Notes under the pieces: generated by a model
Databases searched by the model: none
What the model was told of the DNA's origin: nothing
The model's input: only the letters and a program-made list of their open reading frames with translations
Program-made: the position numbers and the translations under genes
Shown here: in pieces, positions 55,547 to 64,000 of the stretch
Layout of the letters: every line of letters starts with the position of its first letter
Numbering within the stretch: position 1 is the stretch's first letter
NCBI RefSeq assembly: GCF_003610295.1
Contig: NZ_RAPV01000001.1
Location: forward strand, 2,170,001 to 2,234,000
From: Paraburkholderia sp. BL23I1N1
GTDB taxonomy: Bacteria; Pseudomonadota; Gammaproteobacteria; Burkholderiales; Burkholderiaceae
Direction of reading: 5' to 3'
Length of the DNA: 64,000 nt

Positions 55547-56584
55547 ATGACCGATGCACCGTGTTCGCAACGCCCGTCGCCGGCCCAGTGCGTCGCGACC
55601 CTGCATACGATTGCCGCCGCCGTCTCCTTGCTGGAGCGGCAGGGGATTGGCGCTGCCGTGCTGCTGGCGGGAAGCGGCATCAGCGAGGGCGATTTGCGGG
55701 AGCCGTCCGGGCTCGTCACGCACGCGCAGGAGCTGATCGTGTTCGCCAACGCGCTCGGCGCGTGCGGCGATACGCGCCTCGGCCTCGACATCGGCCACGC
55801 CATGCATATTTCGAGCTACGGGATTCTCGGCTACGCCATGCTGGTGAGTCCCTCGCTCGGCGATGCGTTGCAGTGCGCCGAGGACTTTCCCGTCCTGCTC
55901 GGCAGCTACTTCAAGGTTTCGCTGCGCCGCAACGGAGATGAAGCGGCGATTGTCGCGGCCGATTACCACTACCGGCCGGATCTCACGGCGATCAATACGG
56001 ACATGTGCCTCGCGTCGATGTGGGCGATCGTCTGCGACGTGCTGTCAGCCCGGCGCGCGCCTGCCGCGCTCGAGGTGACGTTCGGCGCGCCGGCTCACGC
56101 GGATGCCTACGAAGAGCGGATAGGCCGCCACGCCACCTTCGGCGCCGCCGAAAACGCGCTGATTTTTCCGGCCAGCTGGCTCGACGAACCGTTGCCGCTC
56201 GCCGAGCCAGTGAGCTATCTGATGTCGCGCCAGCAATGCGCGCAACTGGAGCGCGAATGGGCCACCGCGGCGGGCAACGACGTCACCGCACGCAGCCTGC
56301 GGCTGCTGTATGCCGACCCATGCCGCTATGGTTCGCTGCGCGCGCTCGCCGAGGCGCTGTGCGTGTCGGAGCGCACGCTCAGACGGCGTCTGTCGGGTAG
56401 CGGCTCCGCCTTTCAGGCGCTGCTCGACCGCGTGCGCCACGATCTCGCGCTTGACTACCTGATGCGCACGCGCCTGTCGATGTCGGATATCGCCGAGCGG
56501 CTCGGCTATAGCGAAACGGCCGGTTTCCGGCATGCGTTTCGCCGTTGGACCGGCCATTGTCCGAGTGACTACCGCTGCGCGTAG
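55547..56584 (+). CDS. AraC-family regulator of the polyamine cluster
   Basis: A 345-residue protein from ATG 55547 (MTDAPCSQRPSPAQCVATLH). It has the arabinose-binding-like sensor domain of the OruR subgroup (LIVFANALGACGDTRLGLDIGHAM) and a C-terminal HTH pair (LRALAEALCVSERTLRRRLSGSGSAFQALLDRVR, SMSDIAERLGYSETAGFRHAFRRWTGHCPSDYR). Placed between the PuuA-like and AguB genes, it probably activates one or both. Confidence 0.88.
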   Translation: MTDAPCSQRPSPAQCVATLHTIAAAVSLLERQGIGAAVLLAGSGISEGDLREPSGLVTHAQELIVFANALGACGDTRLGLDIGHAMHISSYGILGYAMLVSPSLGDALQCAEDFPVLLGSYFKVSLRRNGDEAAIVAADYHYRPDLTAINTDMCLASMWAIVCDVLSARRAPAALEVTFGAPAHADAYEERIGRHATFGAAENALIFPASWLDEPLPLAEPVSYLMSRQQCAQLEREWATAAGNDVTARSLRLLYADPCRYGSLRALAEALCVSERTLRRRLSGSGSAFQALLDRVRHDLALDYLMRTRLSMSDIAERLGYSETAGFRHAFRRWTGHCPSDYRCA

Positions 56585-56786
56585 ACGGCGCTTCTGTCTA
56601 AAGTTCTTTCGAAGCCGAGGCATGACCGGCGCGGTCAAGCGCTGTGAAGTCATGCCCTGGCTCGCTGCCCATCCTCCGTCAGATTGGCCACATTTATCCC
56701 TTCGATGACCGTTTCTCCGTTATCGCTCATCCGTGCGCCTCGGGCAGAATTTTCCCAGACAAAACCATCGACATAGGAGACACACA

Positions 56787-57683
56787 ATGCGCGCAGTCAG
56801 CGTGGCGGCAATCCAGTTGGCCGTACCGGGATGGGATCGCGAGGCTAACCTCGCCGAGGCTGAGCGCCTGGTGCGCGACGCGGCGGCACAGGGCGCACAG
56901 GTGATCCTGTTGCCCGAGTTGTTCGAGCTGCCGTACTTCTGCACCGAGCAGGACGCGAAGCATTTTCGCCATGCGCTGCCATATGAGGGCCATCCTGCCA
57001 TTACGCGCTTGAGCCGCGTTGCCGCCGAATTGAACGTGGTCCTGCCGGTCAGTTTCTTCGAACGGGCCGGCAACGTCTTCTTCAACACGGTGGCTATGAT
57101 CGACGCCGACGGCAGCGTGCTCGGCCGCTACCGCAAAACCCATATTCCCGACGGCCCGGGCTACAGCGAGAAGTACTACTTCACGCCCGGCGACACGGGC
57201 TTCCGAGTCTGGAAGACGCGTTACGGCACGCTTGGTGTAGGTATCTGCTGGGACCAGTGGTTCCCGGAGACGGCCCGCGCAATGGCGCTCCTCGGCGCCG
57301 AACTGCTGTTCTATCCGACCGCGATCGGCAGCGAACCGCAAGACCCGTCGCTCGACAGCAGCGCACACTGGCAGCGCGTGATGCAGGGCCACGCAGGCGC
57401 GAATCTCGTGCCGCTCGTCGCCGCGAACCGCACCGGCCGCGAGCAGGGCCGTGACTTTCCGCAGCGCTATTACGGTTCGTCGTTCATCGCCGATCAGTAT
57501 GGCGAGCAGGTGCAGAAAGCGGGGCGCGGCGAGCCTGCGATCCTGCTTCATCGGTTCGATCTGGATGCGCTCGCCGAGACTCGCCACGCTTGGGGCGTGT
57601 TTCGCGACCGGCGTCCGGCGTGCTATGGCATCCTCGCGACGAGCGATGGCAAACACCGTACCGCCGAGGGAGCATCGTATTAA
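56787..57683 (+). CDS. aguB: N-carbamoylputrescine amidase
   Basis: A 298-residue nitrilase-superfamily enzyme hydrolysing N-carbamoylputrescine to putrescine, CO2 and ammonia. The Glu-Lys-Cys triad is visible: E44 in PELFELPYFC, K117 in RKTHIPDGPGYSEKYYF and C154 in GICWDQWFPETARAMAL; these extended motifs and SAHWQRVMQGHA are typical of AguB. ATG 56787 has AGGAGA upstream. No agmatine deiminase (aguA) is seen in the window. Confidence 0.93.
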   Translation: MRAVSVAAIQLAVPGWDREANLAEAERLVRDAAAQGAQVILLPELFELPYFCTEQDAKHFRHALPYEGHPAITRLSRVAAELNVVLPVSFFERAGNVFFNTVAMIDADGSVLGRYRKTHIPDGPGYSEKYYFTPGDTGFRVWKTRYGTLGVGICWDQWFPETARAMALLGAELLFYPTAIGSEPQDPSLDSSAHWQRVMQGHAGANLVPLVAANRTGREQGRDFPQRYYGSSFIADQYGEQVQKAGRGEPAILLHRFDLDALAETRHAWGVFRDRRPACYGILATSDGKHRTAEGASY

Positions 57684-57761
57684 CGAGGGTGACCGGCCCC
57701 GGCGGGTTGAATAGCGGACTCAAGCAGGACTCAAGCAGCAAGCATCCTGAGGAGACATGGC

Positions 57762-58793
57762 ATGTTGACTGTATATAGCGATCGGCACCGGCTGCACCAT
57801 GGCCGTGCCGAATTGATCGACGGCGAAATGAAGCCTTGCTTCGAGATGCCGAGCCGTGCCGATTTCATTCTGGAACGGGTGCGCGAAACGAAACTCGGCG
57901 ACGTGATTGCGCCCGTAGCGTTCGGGCTCGATCCGGTGCACCGGGTTCACGACAAGGGCTTCATCGCGTTTCTTCGCGGCGCCTGGGACGAATGGAGCGC
58001 GCTCGGCCGGAAGCACGACGCATTGCCGCTCATCTGGCCCGTGCGCGGCATGCGCCAGGACCGCGTACCGGAAGATATCGACGGCAAGCTGGGCTACTAC
58101 GCGATGGACGCGGGCGTGCCGATCACCTCGGGCACCTGGGCCGCCGTGAGCGACGCGGTGGACGTTGCGCTCACCGGCGCGCGCCACGTGAGGGAGGGCG
58201 CCCGCGGCGCGTTCTCGCTGTGCCGGCCGCCCGGGCACCACGCGGCGGCGGACTATATGGGCGGCTACTGCTATATCAACAATGCGGCAGTGGCGGCGCA
58301 GTCATTCCTCGATGCGGGTGCGAAACGCGTGGCGATTCTCGACGTCGACTATCACCACGGCAACGGTACGCAGAGTATTTTCTATCACCGTTCGGATGTA
58401 TTGTTCGTGTCGCTGCATGGCGATCCGCGCACGGAGTATCCGTTCTTTCTCGGACACGCCGACGAAACCGGCGCGGGGGCGGGCCTCGGCTACAACGCGA
58501 ACTTCCCGCTGCCACTGGGGACGGCGTGGCCGGACTATACGGTGGCGCTCGACGCGGCTTGCTCGCGTGTCGCCGACTACGCGCCGGATGCCTTGGTGGT
58601 GTCGCTCGGTGTCGATACTTTCGAAGAAGATCCGATCTCGCAGTTCAAGCTGCGCAGCGCGGACTATCTGCGCATCGGCGAGGCGATTGGACGCATGGGG
58701 AAACCGACTTTGTTCGTGATGGAAGGCGGCTACGCGGTTGCGGCGATCGGGGTCAACGCGGTGAATGTGTTGACGGGTTTTGAGTCGGTTTGA
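57762..58793 (+). CDS. Acetylpolyamine amidohydrolase (histone-deacetylase-like)
   Basis: A 343-residue zinc enzyme of the arginase/deacetylase fold. [23 protein letters not shown] holds the catalytic His pair, [17 protein letters not shown] the first Asp and His ligands, and [11 protein letters not shown] the second Asp. Bacterial members of this length deacetylate acetylputrescine and acetylspermidine. It follows aguB by 78 bp, which supports the polyamine role. Confidence 0.92.
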   Translation: MLTVYSDRHRLHHGRAELIDGEMKPCFEMPSRADFILERVRETKLGDVIAPVAFGLDPVHRVHDKGFIAFLRGAWDEWSALGRKHDALPLIWPVRGMRQDRVPEDIDGKLGYYAMDAGVPITSGTWAAVSDAVDVALTGARHVREGARGAFSLCRPPGHHAAADYMGGYCYINNAAVAAQSFLDAGAKRVAILDVDYHHGNGTQSIFYHRSDVLFVSLHGDPRTEYPFFLGHADETGAGAGLGYNANFPLPLGTAWPDYTVALDAACSRVADYAPDALVVSLGVDTFEEDPISQFKLRSADYLRIGEAIGRMGKPTLFVMEGGYAVAAIGVNAVNVLTGFESV

Positions 58794-58807
58794 CAGGTCA
58801 CGATTCC

Positions 58808-59440
58808 ATGCTTCAGATACTTGGCAAAGCCACCTCCATCAATGTGCGCAAAGTCCTGTGGACGTGCGCCGAACTCGGCCTGCCGTTTGAACGGGAGGAC
58901 TGGGGCTCCGGATTCAGGGCGACCGACGTGCCCGAATTTGTCGCGCTGAATCCCAACGCCATGGTTCCGGTGATTCGGGATGGCGAGTTCGTGCTGTGGG
59001 AATCCAACTCGATCATCCGTTACCTGGCCGGCCGCTATGGCGGCGAGTCGCTCTATCCGCTCTATCCCAGCGATCCTTGCGAGCGCGCGAAATGCGATCA
59101 ATGGATCGACTGGCAGGCGAGCGAACTGAACCGCGCCTGGAGCTACGCGTTTCTTGCGCTGGTCCGGCACTCACCGGCGCATCAGGACCGTCAGCAGATC
59201 GATCTGTCGTGCGCGAACTGGGCGAGGCATATTGCAATCGTCGACCGGCAATTGGCAACAACCGGTGCCTTCATTGCCGGTCCATCGTTCTCGCTTGCGG
59301 ATATTCCGATCGCGCTGTCGATCAACCGCTGGCTCGAAACGCCGCTGCAGCATGCCGATTTTCCCGCGCTGACGGCTTATATGGCGTGCCTTGCCACGCG
59401 CCCGGGCTACCTGGACTACTGCGGTACCGGCACGCCGTGA
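58808..59440 (+). CDS. Glutathione S-transferase
   Basis: A 210-residue protein: thioredoxin-fold N-half ([47 protein letters not shown] with the conserved cis-Pro and glutathione-binding Glu-Ser) and helical C-half with [13 protein letters not shown] 58808 gives the usual start; a TTG at 58790 overlapping the upstream stop is an alternative. Probably cotranscribed with the polyamine amidohydrolase, where its role is unclear. Confidence 0.88.
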   Translation: MLQILGKATSINVRKVLWTCAELGLPFEREDWGSGFRATDVPEFVALNPNAMVPVIRDGEFVLWESNSIIRYLAGRYGGESLYPLYPSDPCERAKCDQWIDWQASELNRAWSYAFLALVRHSPAHQDRQQIDLSCANWARHIAIVDRQLATTGAFIAGPSFSLADIPIALSINRWLETPLQHADFPALTAYMACLATRPGYLDYCGTGTP

Positions 59441-59522
59441 GCGGCACGTCCGTGCTGTGGGGCCCAACCATCGGCCCAAGTGGCCACGGCAGCCCGAAGC
59501 GGAGTCGCGCAGTCGGTGCGCT

Positions 59523-61337
59523 TTACGCGTGGGTCTCAGCGTGGCGCAGCCTGAACAGACCCACGATGCGCGACAGGCCGTGCGCCTGCTCGTTCAGCGT
59601 CGCGGAGGCGGCGGTCGATTGCTCCACGAGGGCGGCGTTCTGCTGCGTCGACTGGTCCATCTCGGCGACGCTGCGGTCGATCTGGCTGATGCCGGCGCTC
59701 TGTTCGTTCATCGCGCCGTCGATTTCGCCAATGACGCGATTCACGCGGTCGATCCCCGCGACGATTTCCTGCATCGCCGCGCCGGCGGCCTGGACGCGTT
59801 GCGCGCCCGTGCCGACGCTGGCTTCGGATGCCTGAATCAGGTCCTTGATCTCGCGCGCGGCGGTCGCGCAGCGCTGCGCCAGCGTGCGCACTTCGCCCGC
59901 TACCACGGCGAAGCCGCGGCCGTTCTCGCCAGCTCGTGCCGCTTCGACGGCCGCGTTGAGCGCCAGGATGTTGGTCTGAAACGCGATGCTGTCGATCACG
60001 CCGATGATCTCGGTGATGCGTGCGGAGGACCTGGCGATATCGTCCATCGTGCTGACTGCGCTCGTCACGACTTCGCCGCCGCGCGCCGCTGCCTGGCTTG
60101 CCGAGGTCGCTAGCCGCGTGGCCTCCACGGCCGATTCGGCCGACTGTTTGACGCTTGCGGTCAACTGCGTGAGGGCCGCCGAGGTGGTTTGCAGATTGTA
60201 GGCGGACGTTTCCGTGCGCTGCGACAAATCGCGGTTGCCCATTTCGATTTCGCTGGTCGCGATCTTCATGTTCTCCACGCCGGCACGCACTTCCAGCAAC
60301 ACCGTGCCGATCTTGTCGACGAACGCGTTGAACGAGGCGGAAATCTGCGCCACTTCGTCGTTGCCGACCACCGGCAGGCGATGGGTGAGATCGCCGCTGC
60401 CCGAGCCGATGGTATCCATGGCATCGCGCACCTGCGAGAGGCCGCGGAACGAATGCGAGGTGAAGAACGCGGCAATGCCCACCGCCGCCAGCGTCAGCAA
60501 CACCATCGCCACGCCGAGCGCTTGCAGGACGTTGGCCAGACCTGCCGTTGCCTCTGCCTTGTCGAGCGCGATCACCAGATACCAGTCGGTGCCGTGCACC
60601 GGTTGCGCCTTGAGCAGCTTCGCCACCCCACCCAGCTCGACTTGCATCGGCGCGCCGGCTTGCGCGAGCGAGGTCAGCGCGTCCGGCGTGAGTGCTGCGG
60701 AGATGTCGCTTGCCTGCTTCAGAATCAGCTTGGCGTCCGGATGCGCGATCACCTGACCGTCGCGCGCCACCACGAAGGCGAGGCTCGAGGGCGTCGGATG
60801 CACGGCGGCGACCACTTCGCGCACTCCGTCGAGCGGTACGGCGCCGCTCAACGCGCCGGTTGCTTCGCCGTTGCGAATCATCGGTGCGGAAAACGAGACG
60901 TAGGGCACGCCCGTCGACGCGTCGCCGTACGGCTTCGTGACAATCAGCGTGCCGGCCGCGACGGCCGCCTTGTACCAGGGCCGCGCGGTCGGGTCGTAGT
61001 CCTTGGGCGTGGTGCTGCTGGTCGAGAAATAGGTCTTGTCGGTCCAGCCGACGGTGGTGATCGGAAAGCCGTCCGCATTGCTCATATGTTTGACGAAGCC
61101 TTGCGGATCGCCGTGCTCCACCTCTTCAGCGGTCACCTTCACGGCCTGTGCTTTGGCGGCAACCCACTTGTCGATGGCCAGCGCATTGGCGTCGGCGATC
61201 GCGCTCAGGTTCTCCGCGATGGTCGCCATCGTGTTGGCGCGCACTGTGACGTAGGCGGTGGCACCCGAGAGCGCGAGTGCGCCGATGACGGTAGCGGAGG
61301 AAATGATCAGGATGCGGGTTCGGAGTGAGGAAATCAT
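59523..61337 (-). CDS. Methyl-accepting chemotaxis protein with dCache sensor
   Basis: A 604-residue chemoreceptor from ATG 61337 ([19 protein letters not shown]). TM1 spans about residues 9-30, a double-Cache periplasmic domain about 35-275 ([25 protein letters not shown]), TM2 about 280-305, then HAMP, and the cytoplasmic helices with the invariant tip ([20 protein letters not shown] then [17 protein letters not shown]). dCache receptors of this kind often sense amino acids or amines, which would fit the polyamine neighbours, but the ligand is not readable. Confidence 0.94.
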   Translation of the reverse strand: MISSLRTRILIISSATVIGALALSGATAYVTVRANTMATIAENLSAIADANALAIDKWVAAKAQAVKVTAEEVEHGDPQGFVKHMSNADGFPITTVGWTDKTYFSTSSTTPKDYDPTARPWYKAAVAAGTLIVTKPYGDASTGVPYVSFSAPMIRNGEATGALSGAVPLDGVREVVAAVHPTPSSLAFVVARDGQVIAHPDAKLILKQASDISAALTPDALTSLAQAGAPMQVELGGVAKLLKAQPVHGTDWYLVIALDKAEATAGLANVLQALGVAMVLLTLAAVGIAAFFTSHSFRGLSQVRDAMDTIGSGSGDLTHRLPVVGNDEVAQISASFNAFVDKIGTVLLEVRAGVENMKIATSEIEMGNRDLSQRTETSAYNLQTTSAALTQLTASVKQSAESAVEATRLATSASQAAARGGEVVTSAVSTMDDIARSSARITEIIGVIDSIAFQTNILALNAAVEAARAGENGRGFAVVAGEVRTLAQRCATAAREIKDLIQASEASVGTGAQRVQAAGAAMQEIVAGIDRVNRVIGEIDGAMNEQSAGISQIDRSVAEMDQSTQQNAALVEQSTAASATLNEQAHGLSRIVGLFRLRHAETHA

Positions 61338-61651
61338 GGTTTCCGTGAAGAGTGGAGGGGTGCTGCACGATCTGGAACGCCTGCTGCGGCACCTCGGCAC
61401 GACCCGGGCCGAGCCACGGTTTTAGGGCTACCTTCACGGACTACGGCGAAAAAATGGAGAACTTGAGGCGACCGCGCGAGTGGCCGCGACCTTGGCGTAA
61501 CAGGGTTCGTTCGCAGGCGAATGCTTACCGCAATACTTGCGGAATGCTTACGCGATTTTTTTACGATGTGCCGGGCGCCGGATGCTTCTGCGCACTGCGG
61601 CCTGATGCGCCTACAATGGCCGCTTTTGCGACACGGATTGAAGGTTTAAAG

Positions 61652-61996
61652 ATGCGGGTATTGAAATTTGCACTGGCCGTGCTGACGGCCTGTTTCGCGC
61701 TCAACGCAAGCGCCGAGATGACGGCTGCGCAATATAAGCTTTGGGCGCATACCGACAACAACTCGGTCTACGCGGCTTACATTACCGGCACGATCAATGC
61801 ACTGGGGTGGGCGAATGGGGATCTGGTGTCGAAGAAGCGTCCGCCGCTGTTCTGCCCGCCGCAAAACCTTGCTATTGGCAACCAGAATGTCTATCCGCTG
61901 CTCGATCGGTTTTTCACCAATCACCCGGGTCTTTCAGACGACTTTCCGATCGGCCTCGCCATTTTGCGCACGCTTCAGGCGGCGTTTCCCTGCTGA
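61652..61996 (+). CDS. Secreted Rap1a/Tai-like protein
   Basis: A 114-residue protein: signal peptide of about 22 residues (MRVLKFALAVLTACFALNAS-A), then YAAYITGTINALGW and a C-terminal half with PPLFCPPQNLAIGNQNVYPL and FFTNHPGLSDDFPIG ending LRTLQAAFPC. The G-x-x-x-A helix, the FCxP motif, the HP motif and the terminal Cys match the Rap1a/Tai family, first described as periplasmic immunity proteins against type VI amidase effectors. No effector gene or T6SS component lies nearby, so it is an orphan. ATG 61652 is the only start giving a signal peptide. Confidence 0.72.
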   Translation: MRVLKFALAVLTACFALNASAEMTAAQYKLWAHTDNNSVYAAYITGTINALGWANGDLVSKKRPPLFCPPQNLAIGNQNVYPLLDRFFTNHPGLSDDFPIGLAILRTLQAAFPC

Positions 61997-62053
61997 TTCC
62001 GCCGGTCCTTCTGAATCAGGCAGTTTGCGGGGCCACAATGGCCCCGCGAAGAC

Positions 62054-63250
62054 TTACATCTGTACCAGTCCGGGAATCTGCACGTCCGGATTGACGTCGG
62101 CTTCATAGTCCACGCCGGCGATCTCGAATCCGAAGAGACGCAGGAAGTCGGTCTTGTAGCCGGCGAAGTCGGTGAGTTGGTAGATATTGTCGTTGGTCAC
62201 CTGAGTCCAGAGTTCCTGGACGCGCGCTTGCACGGCGGGGTCGAGTTCCTTGTAATCGGCGCGCAGACGGCCTTCTTCATCGATGTGCGGCGCCGTGCCA
62301 TACATGCTGTCTTTGTAGAGCCCGTAGACCTGCTCGATACAGCCTTCGTGCGTGCCTTTTTCCTTCATGACCTTGAAGAGCAGCGACAGGTACAGCGGCA
62401 TCATCGGGATCGCGGAGCTTGCCTGAGTGACGACCGCCTTGAGTACGGAGACGCGTGCATCGCCGCCCTTGGCCGCGAGTTTTTCGCGGATGCCGAGCAC
62501 CGTCTGATCGAGGTCTTTCTTGGCCGCGCCGATCGAGCCGTTCCAGTAGATGTCGTGCGTGATCTTTTCGCCGAGATAGGTGAACGCGGTCGTCTTCGCG
62601 CCGTCGGCGAGCTCGCCGGCGTCGAGCAGGGCGTCGATCCACATCTGCCAGTCTTCGCCGCCCATGACCGCGACGGTGTTGTCGATTTCTTCTTGCGTGG
62701 CGGGTTCGAGGACGGTTTCCTTGACGACTTCCTTGTCGGTGTCGATGCCGCGCAGGGTGACGGCTTTGCCGATCGGCTTCAGGGTCGAGCTGAACACTTC
62801 GCCGGTTTTCGGATGCGTGCGTTTGGGCGCGGCAAGACTGTAGACGACCAGGTCGACCTGACCGAGATCGCGCTTGATGACTTCGATGGTGCGTTGCTTG
62901 ACTTCATCGGAGAAGGCGTCGCCGTTGATGCTCGTGGCGTACAGGCCTTTTTCCGCGGCGAATTTCTCGAAGGCGGCGGTGTTGTACCAGCCTGCCGTGC
63001 CGGCTTTGGTTTCGCTGCCGGCGCGCTCGAAGAACACGCCGAGGGTGGCCGCGTCCGAACCGAAGGCGGCGCTGATGCGGGCGGCGAGGCCGTAACCCGT
63101 GGATGCGCCGATCACGAGCACCTTCTTCGGGCCGTTGGCAATGGGGCCGCGTGCCTTGACGTATTCGATCTGCTCTTTGACGTTGGCTTCGCAGCCGGTC
63201 GGATGGGTCGATACACAGATGAAGCCACGCACGCGCGGTTTGATGATCAT
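62054..63250 (-). CDS. fabV: Trans-2-enoyl-ACP/CoA reductase FabV
   Basis: A 398-residue NADH-dependent enoyl reductase that completes each cycle of fatty acid elongation. The N-terminus [20 protein letters not shown], the cofactor site [15 protein letters not shown] and the active-site [10 protein letters not shown] (Tyr-x8-Lys) are hallmarks of FabV. FabV is the triclosan-insensitive enoyl reductase common in Burkholderia. It is transcribed alone; repeat copies D and D' lie between it and the divergent PBP1A-like gene. Confidence 0.96.
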   Translation of the reverse strand: MIIKPRVRGFICVSTHPTGCEANVKEQIEYVKARGPIANGPKKVLVIGASTGYGLAARISAAFGSDAATLGVFFERAGSETKAGTAGWYNTAAFEKFAAEKGLYATSINGDAFSDEVKQRTIEVIKRDLGQVDLVVYSLAAPKRTHPKTGEVFSSTLKPIGKAVTLRGIDTDKEVVKETVLEPATQEEIDNTVAVMGGEDWQMWIDALLDAGELADGAKTTAFTYLGEKITHDIYWNGSIGAAKKDLDQTVLGIREKLAAKGGDARVSVLKAVVTQASSAIPMMPLYLSLLFKVMKEKGTHEGCIEQVYGLYKDSMYGTAPHIDEEGRLRADYKELDPAVQARVQELWTQVTNDNIYQLTDFAGYKTDFLRLFGFEIAGVDYEADVNPDVQIPGLVQM

Positions 63251-63349
63251 GAAGCACCTCTTGTCAGAATTGCCGACATTATAGTTTGGGCCTGCTCGGC
63301 GGGGTTTTTTTGTCTGGTTGCCTTGTGGGGTTGGCCTTTGCTTGTTTTG

Positions 63350-63572
63350 GTTGCCTGTGCGGCGGTTTGTTTTGGCCGTGGTTTTATGGTGTTGGCCTTT
63401 CCTTGTTTTGTTAGTGGTCTATTAGCGTTGCCCCTGTGCGGGGCGGCACTTACTTTCTTTGCCGCCGCAAAGAAAGATAAGCAAAGAAAGCGGCTCAAAC
63501 CGCTAATTCTTAAGCGGGTCCCCCGCGCAGCCACGGTTGTGGTGCATCTGGAATCCGTGTTCTCGCACATTT
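63350..63572 (+). repeat. Dispersed intergenic repeat, copy D
   Basis: Same block order as copy A, with the middle hairpin changed on both arms to CTTTCTTTG/CAAAGAAAG so pairing is kept. It ends at GTTCTCGCACATTTGG and is joined head-on to a partial inverted copy. Confidence 0.92.
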
Positions 63573-63690
63573 GGCCGGCAAAGAGTAGGTGCCGCCCCGC
63601 ACAGGGGGCAACGCTAATAGACCACTAACAAAGCAAGGAAAGGCCAACACCGCAGGCAAGCAGACAAACCAAGCGCCGCACAGGCAACCA
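63573..63690 (-). repeat. Partial inverted repeat copy D'
   Basis: Reverse copy of only the outer half of the element (GCAAAGAGTAGGTGCCGCC, GCAACGCTAATAGACCAC, GGAAAGGCCAACACC, then CGCCGCACAGGCAACC). Joined to copy D, it makes a composite palindrome-like unit in the fabV/PBP1A divergent region. Confidence 0.85.
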
Positions 63691-63792
63691 AACCAACCAA
63701 ATCCCAACACCATAAAAACCCCCACCCCAAACAAATCGCCGAGCAGGCCCCTGCTACGATGCTGCCTTTGTCAAGCAGAACGGTAACCCCGA

Positions 63793-64000
63793 GTGAAGCG
63801 CCTGATCCCCCAATTCCTGCAGATCCTTGAAAAAGGACTAACCCAGGCGAACCAGCCCATCGCCCGGGCTCTCTGGCACCTGCGCCATCCCACGTTGCGC
63901 GGCATGGCATGGGCCTGCGCCGCGATCCCGGCGCTCTTCGTCGTGTATGTCCTCGCCCTGATCCCGTTCACGCCCAGCATCGGCGACATCCGCAAGGCGA
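63793..64000 (+). CDS. Probable class A penicillin-binding protein (PBP1A-like), 5' end only
   Basis: GTG start at 63793, open to the window edge (69 codons). The product has a cytoplasmic stretch, then one hydrophobic helix (MAWACAAIPALFVVYVLALI) and PFTPSIGDIRKA at the periplasmic side, as in Burkholderia bifunctional transglycosylase/transpeptidases. The catalytic domains lie beyond the window, so the call is tentative. Confidence 0.5.
   Translation, partial: MKRLIPQFLQILEKGLTQANQPIARALWHLRHPTLRGMAWACAAIPALFVVYVLALIPFTPSIGDIRKA

Overview
The window is high-GC, densely coded DNA of Burkholderiales type, most likely a Paraburkholderia or close relative. This rests on a cepacian-type (bce-II) exopolysaccharide cluster, FabV enoyl-ACP reductase, two Burkholderia-style 16-strand porins, many LysR/AraC regulators and a dispersed intergenic repeat of a kind I associate with this group. 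All assignments come from reading the sequence; no database search was run.

Layout. 0-1.7 kb: an AbiEi-like/Fic fusion gene with four direct repeats in its promoter. 1.8-14.7 kb: exopolysaccharide genes: GDP-mannose 4,6-dehydratase, SGNH hydrolase and acyltransferase on the minus strand; a secreted beta-propeller-like protein, Wzx flippase and double-domain glycosyltransferase on the plus strand; a second acyltransferase, a 47-residue membrane peptide and UTP-glucose-1-phosphate uridylyltransferase. 14.7-18.9 kb: malate synthase G and a GlcG-like protein, separated by an IS4-family element with 10-bp target duplications and a frameshifted transposase. 19.1-30 kb: a MOSC protein, then assimilatory nitrate metabolism: nirB, nirD, a giant nitrate reductase fused to a CysJ/P450-reductase-like module, a nitrate transporter and a soluble PilJ-type protein. 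Two sigma-54 promoters and a tandem pair of NtrC-type sites point to nitrogen control.

30-39.4 kb: an AHSA1/ArsR pair, a porin, and a catabolic operon (aldehyde dehydrogenase, MFS transporter, enolase-superfamily dehydratase, GMC oxidoreductase) with a LysR regulator. 39.5-46.4 kb: an aromatic or primary amine catabolic cluster (copper amine oxidase, membrane protein, aldehyde dehydrogenase, divergent AraC regulator) embedded in copies of the dispersed repeat. 46.6-52.5 kb: an amino acid permease, second porin, small hypothetical protein, trans-aconitate methyltransferase, and LysR and GntR regulators. 52.6-59.4 kb: polyamine metabolism (class III aminotransferase, PuuA-like synthetase, AraC regulator, N-carbamoylputrescine amidase, acetylpolyamine amidohydrolase, GST). 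59.5-64 kb: a chemoreceptor, an orphan Rap1a/Tai-like secreted protein, FabV, another repeat copy and the 5' end of a PBP1A-like gene.

The most notable points are the Fic fusion with its operator-like repeats, the NtrC/sigma-54 architecture before nirB, the soluble nitrate-box/MCP-tip protein beside the nitrate transporter, the structured repeat family that has supplied the C-terminus of one gene, and the clean IS insertion at the glcG stop codon.
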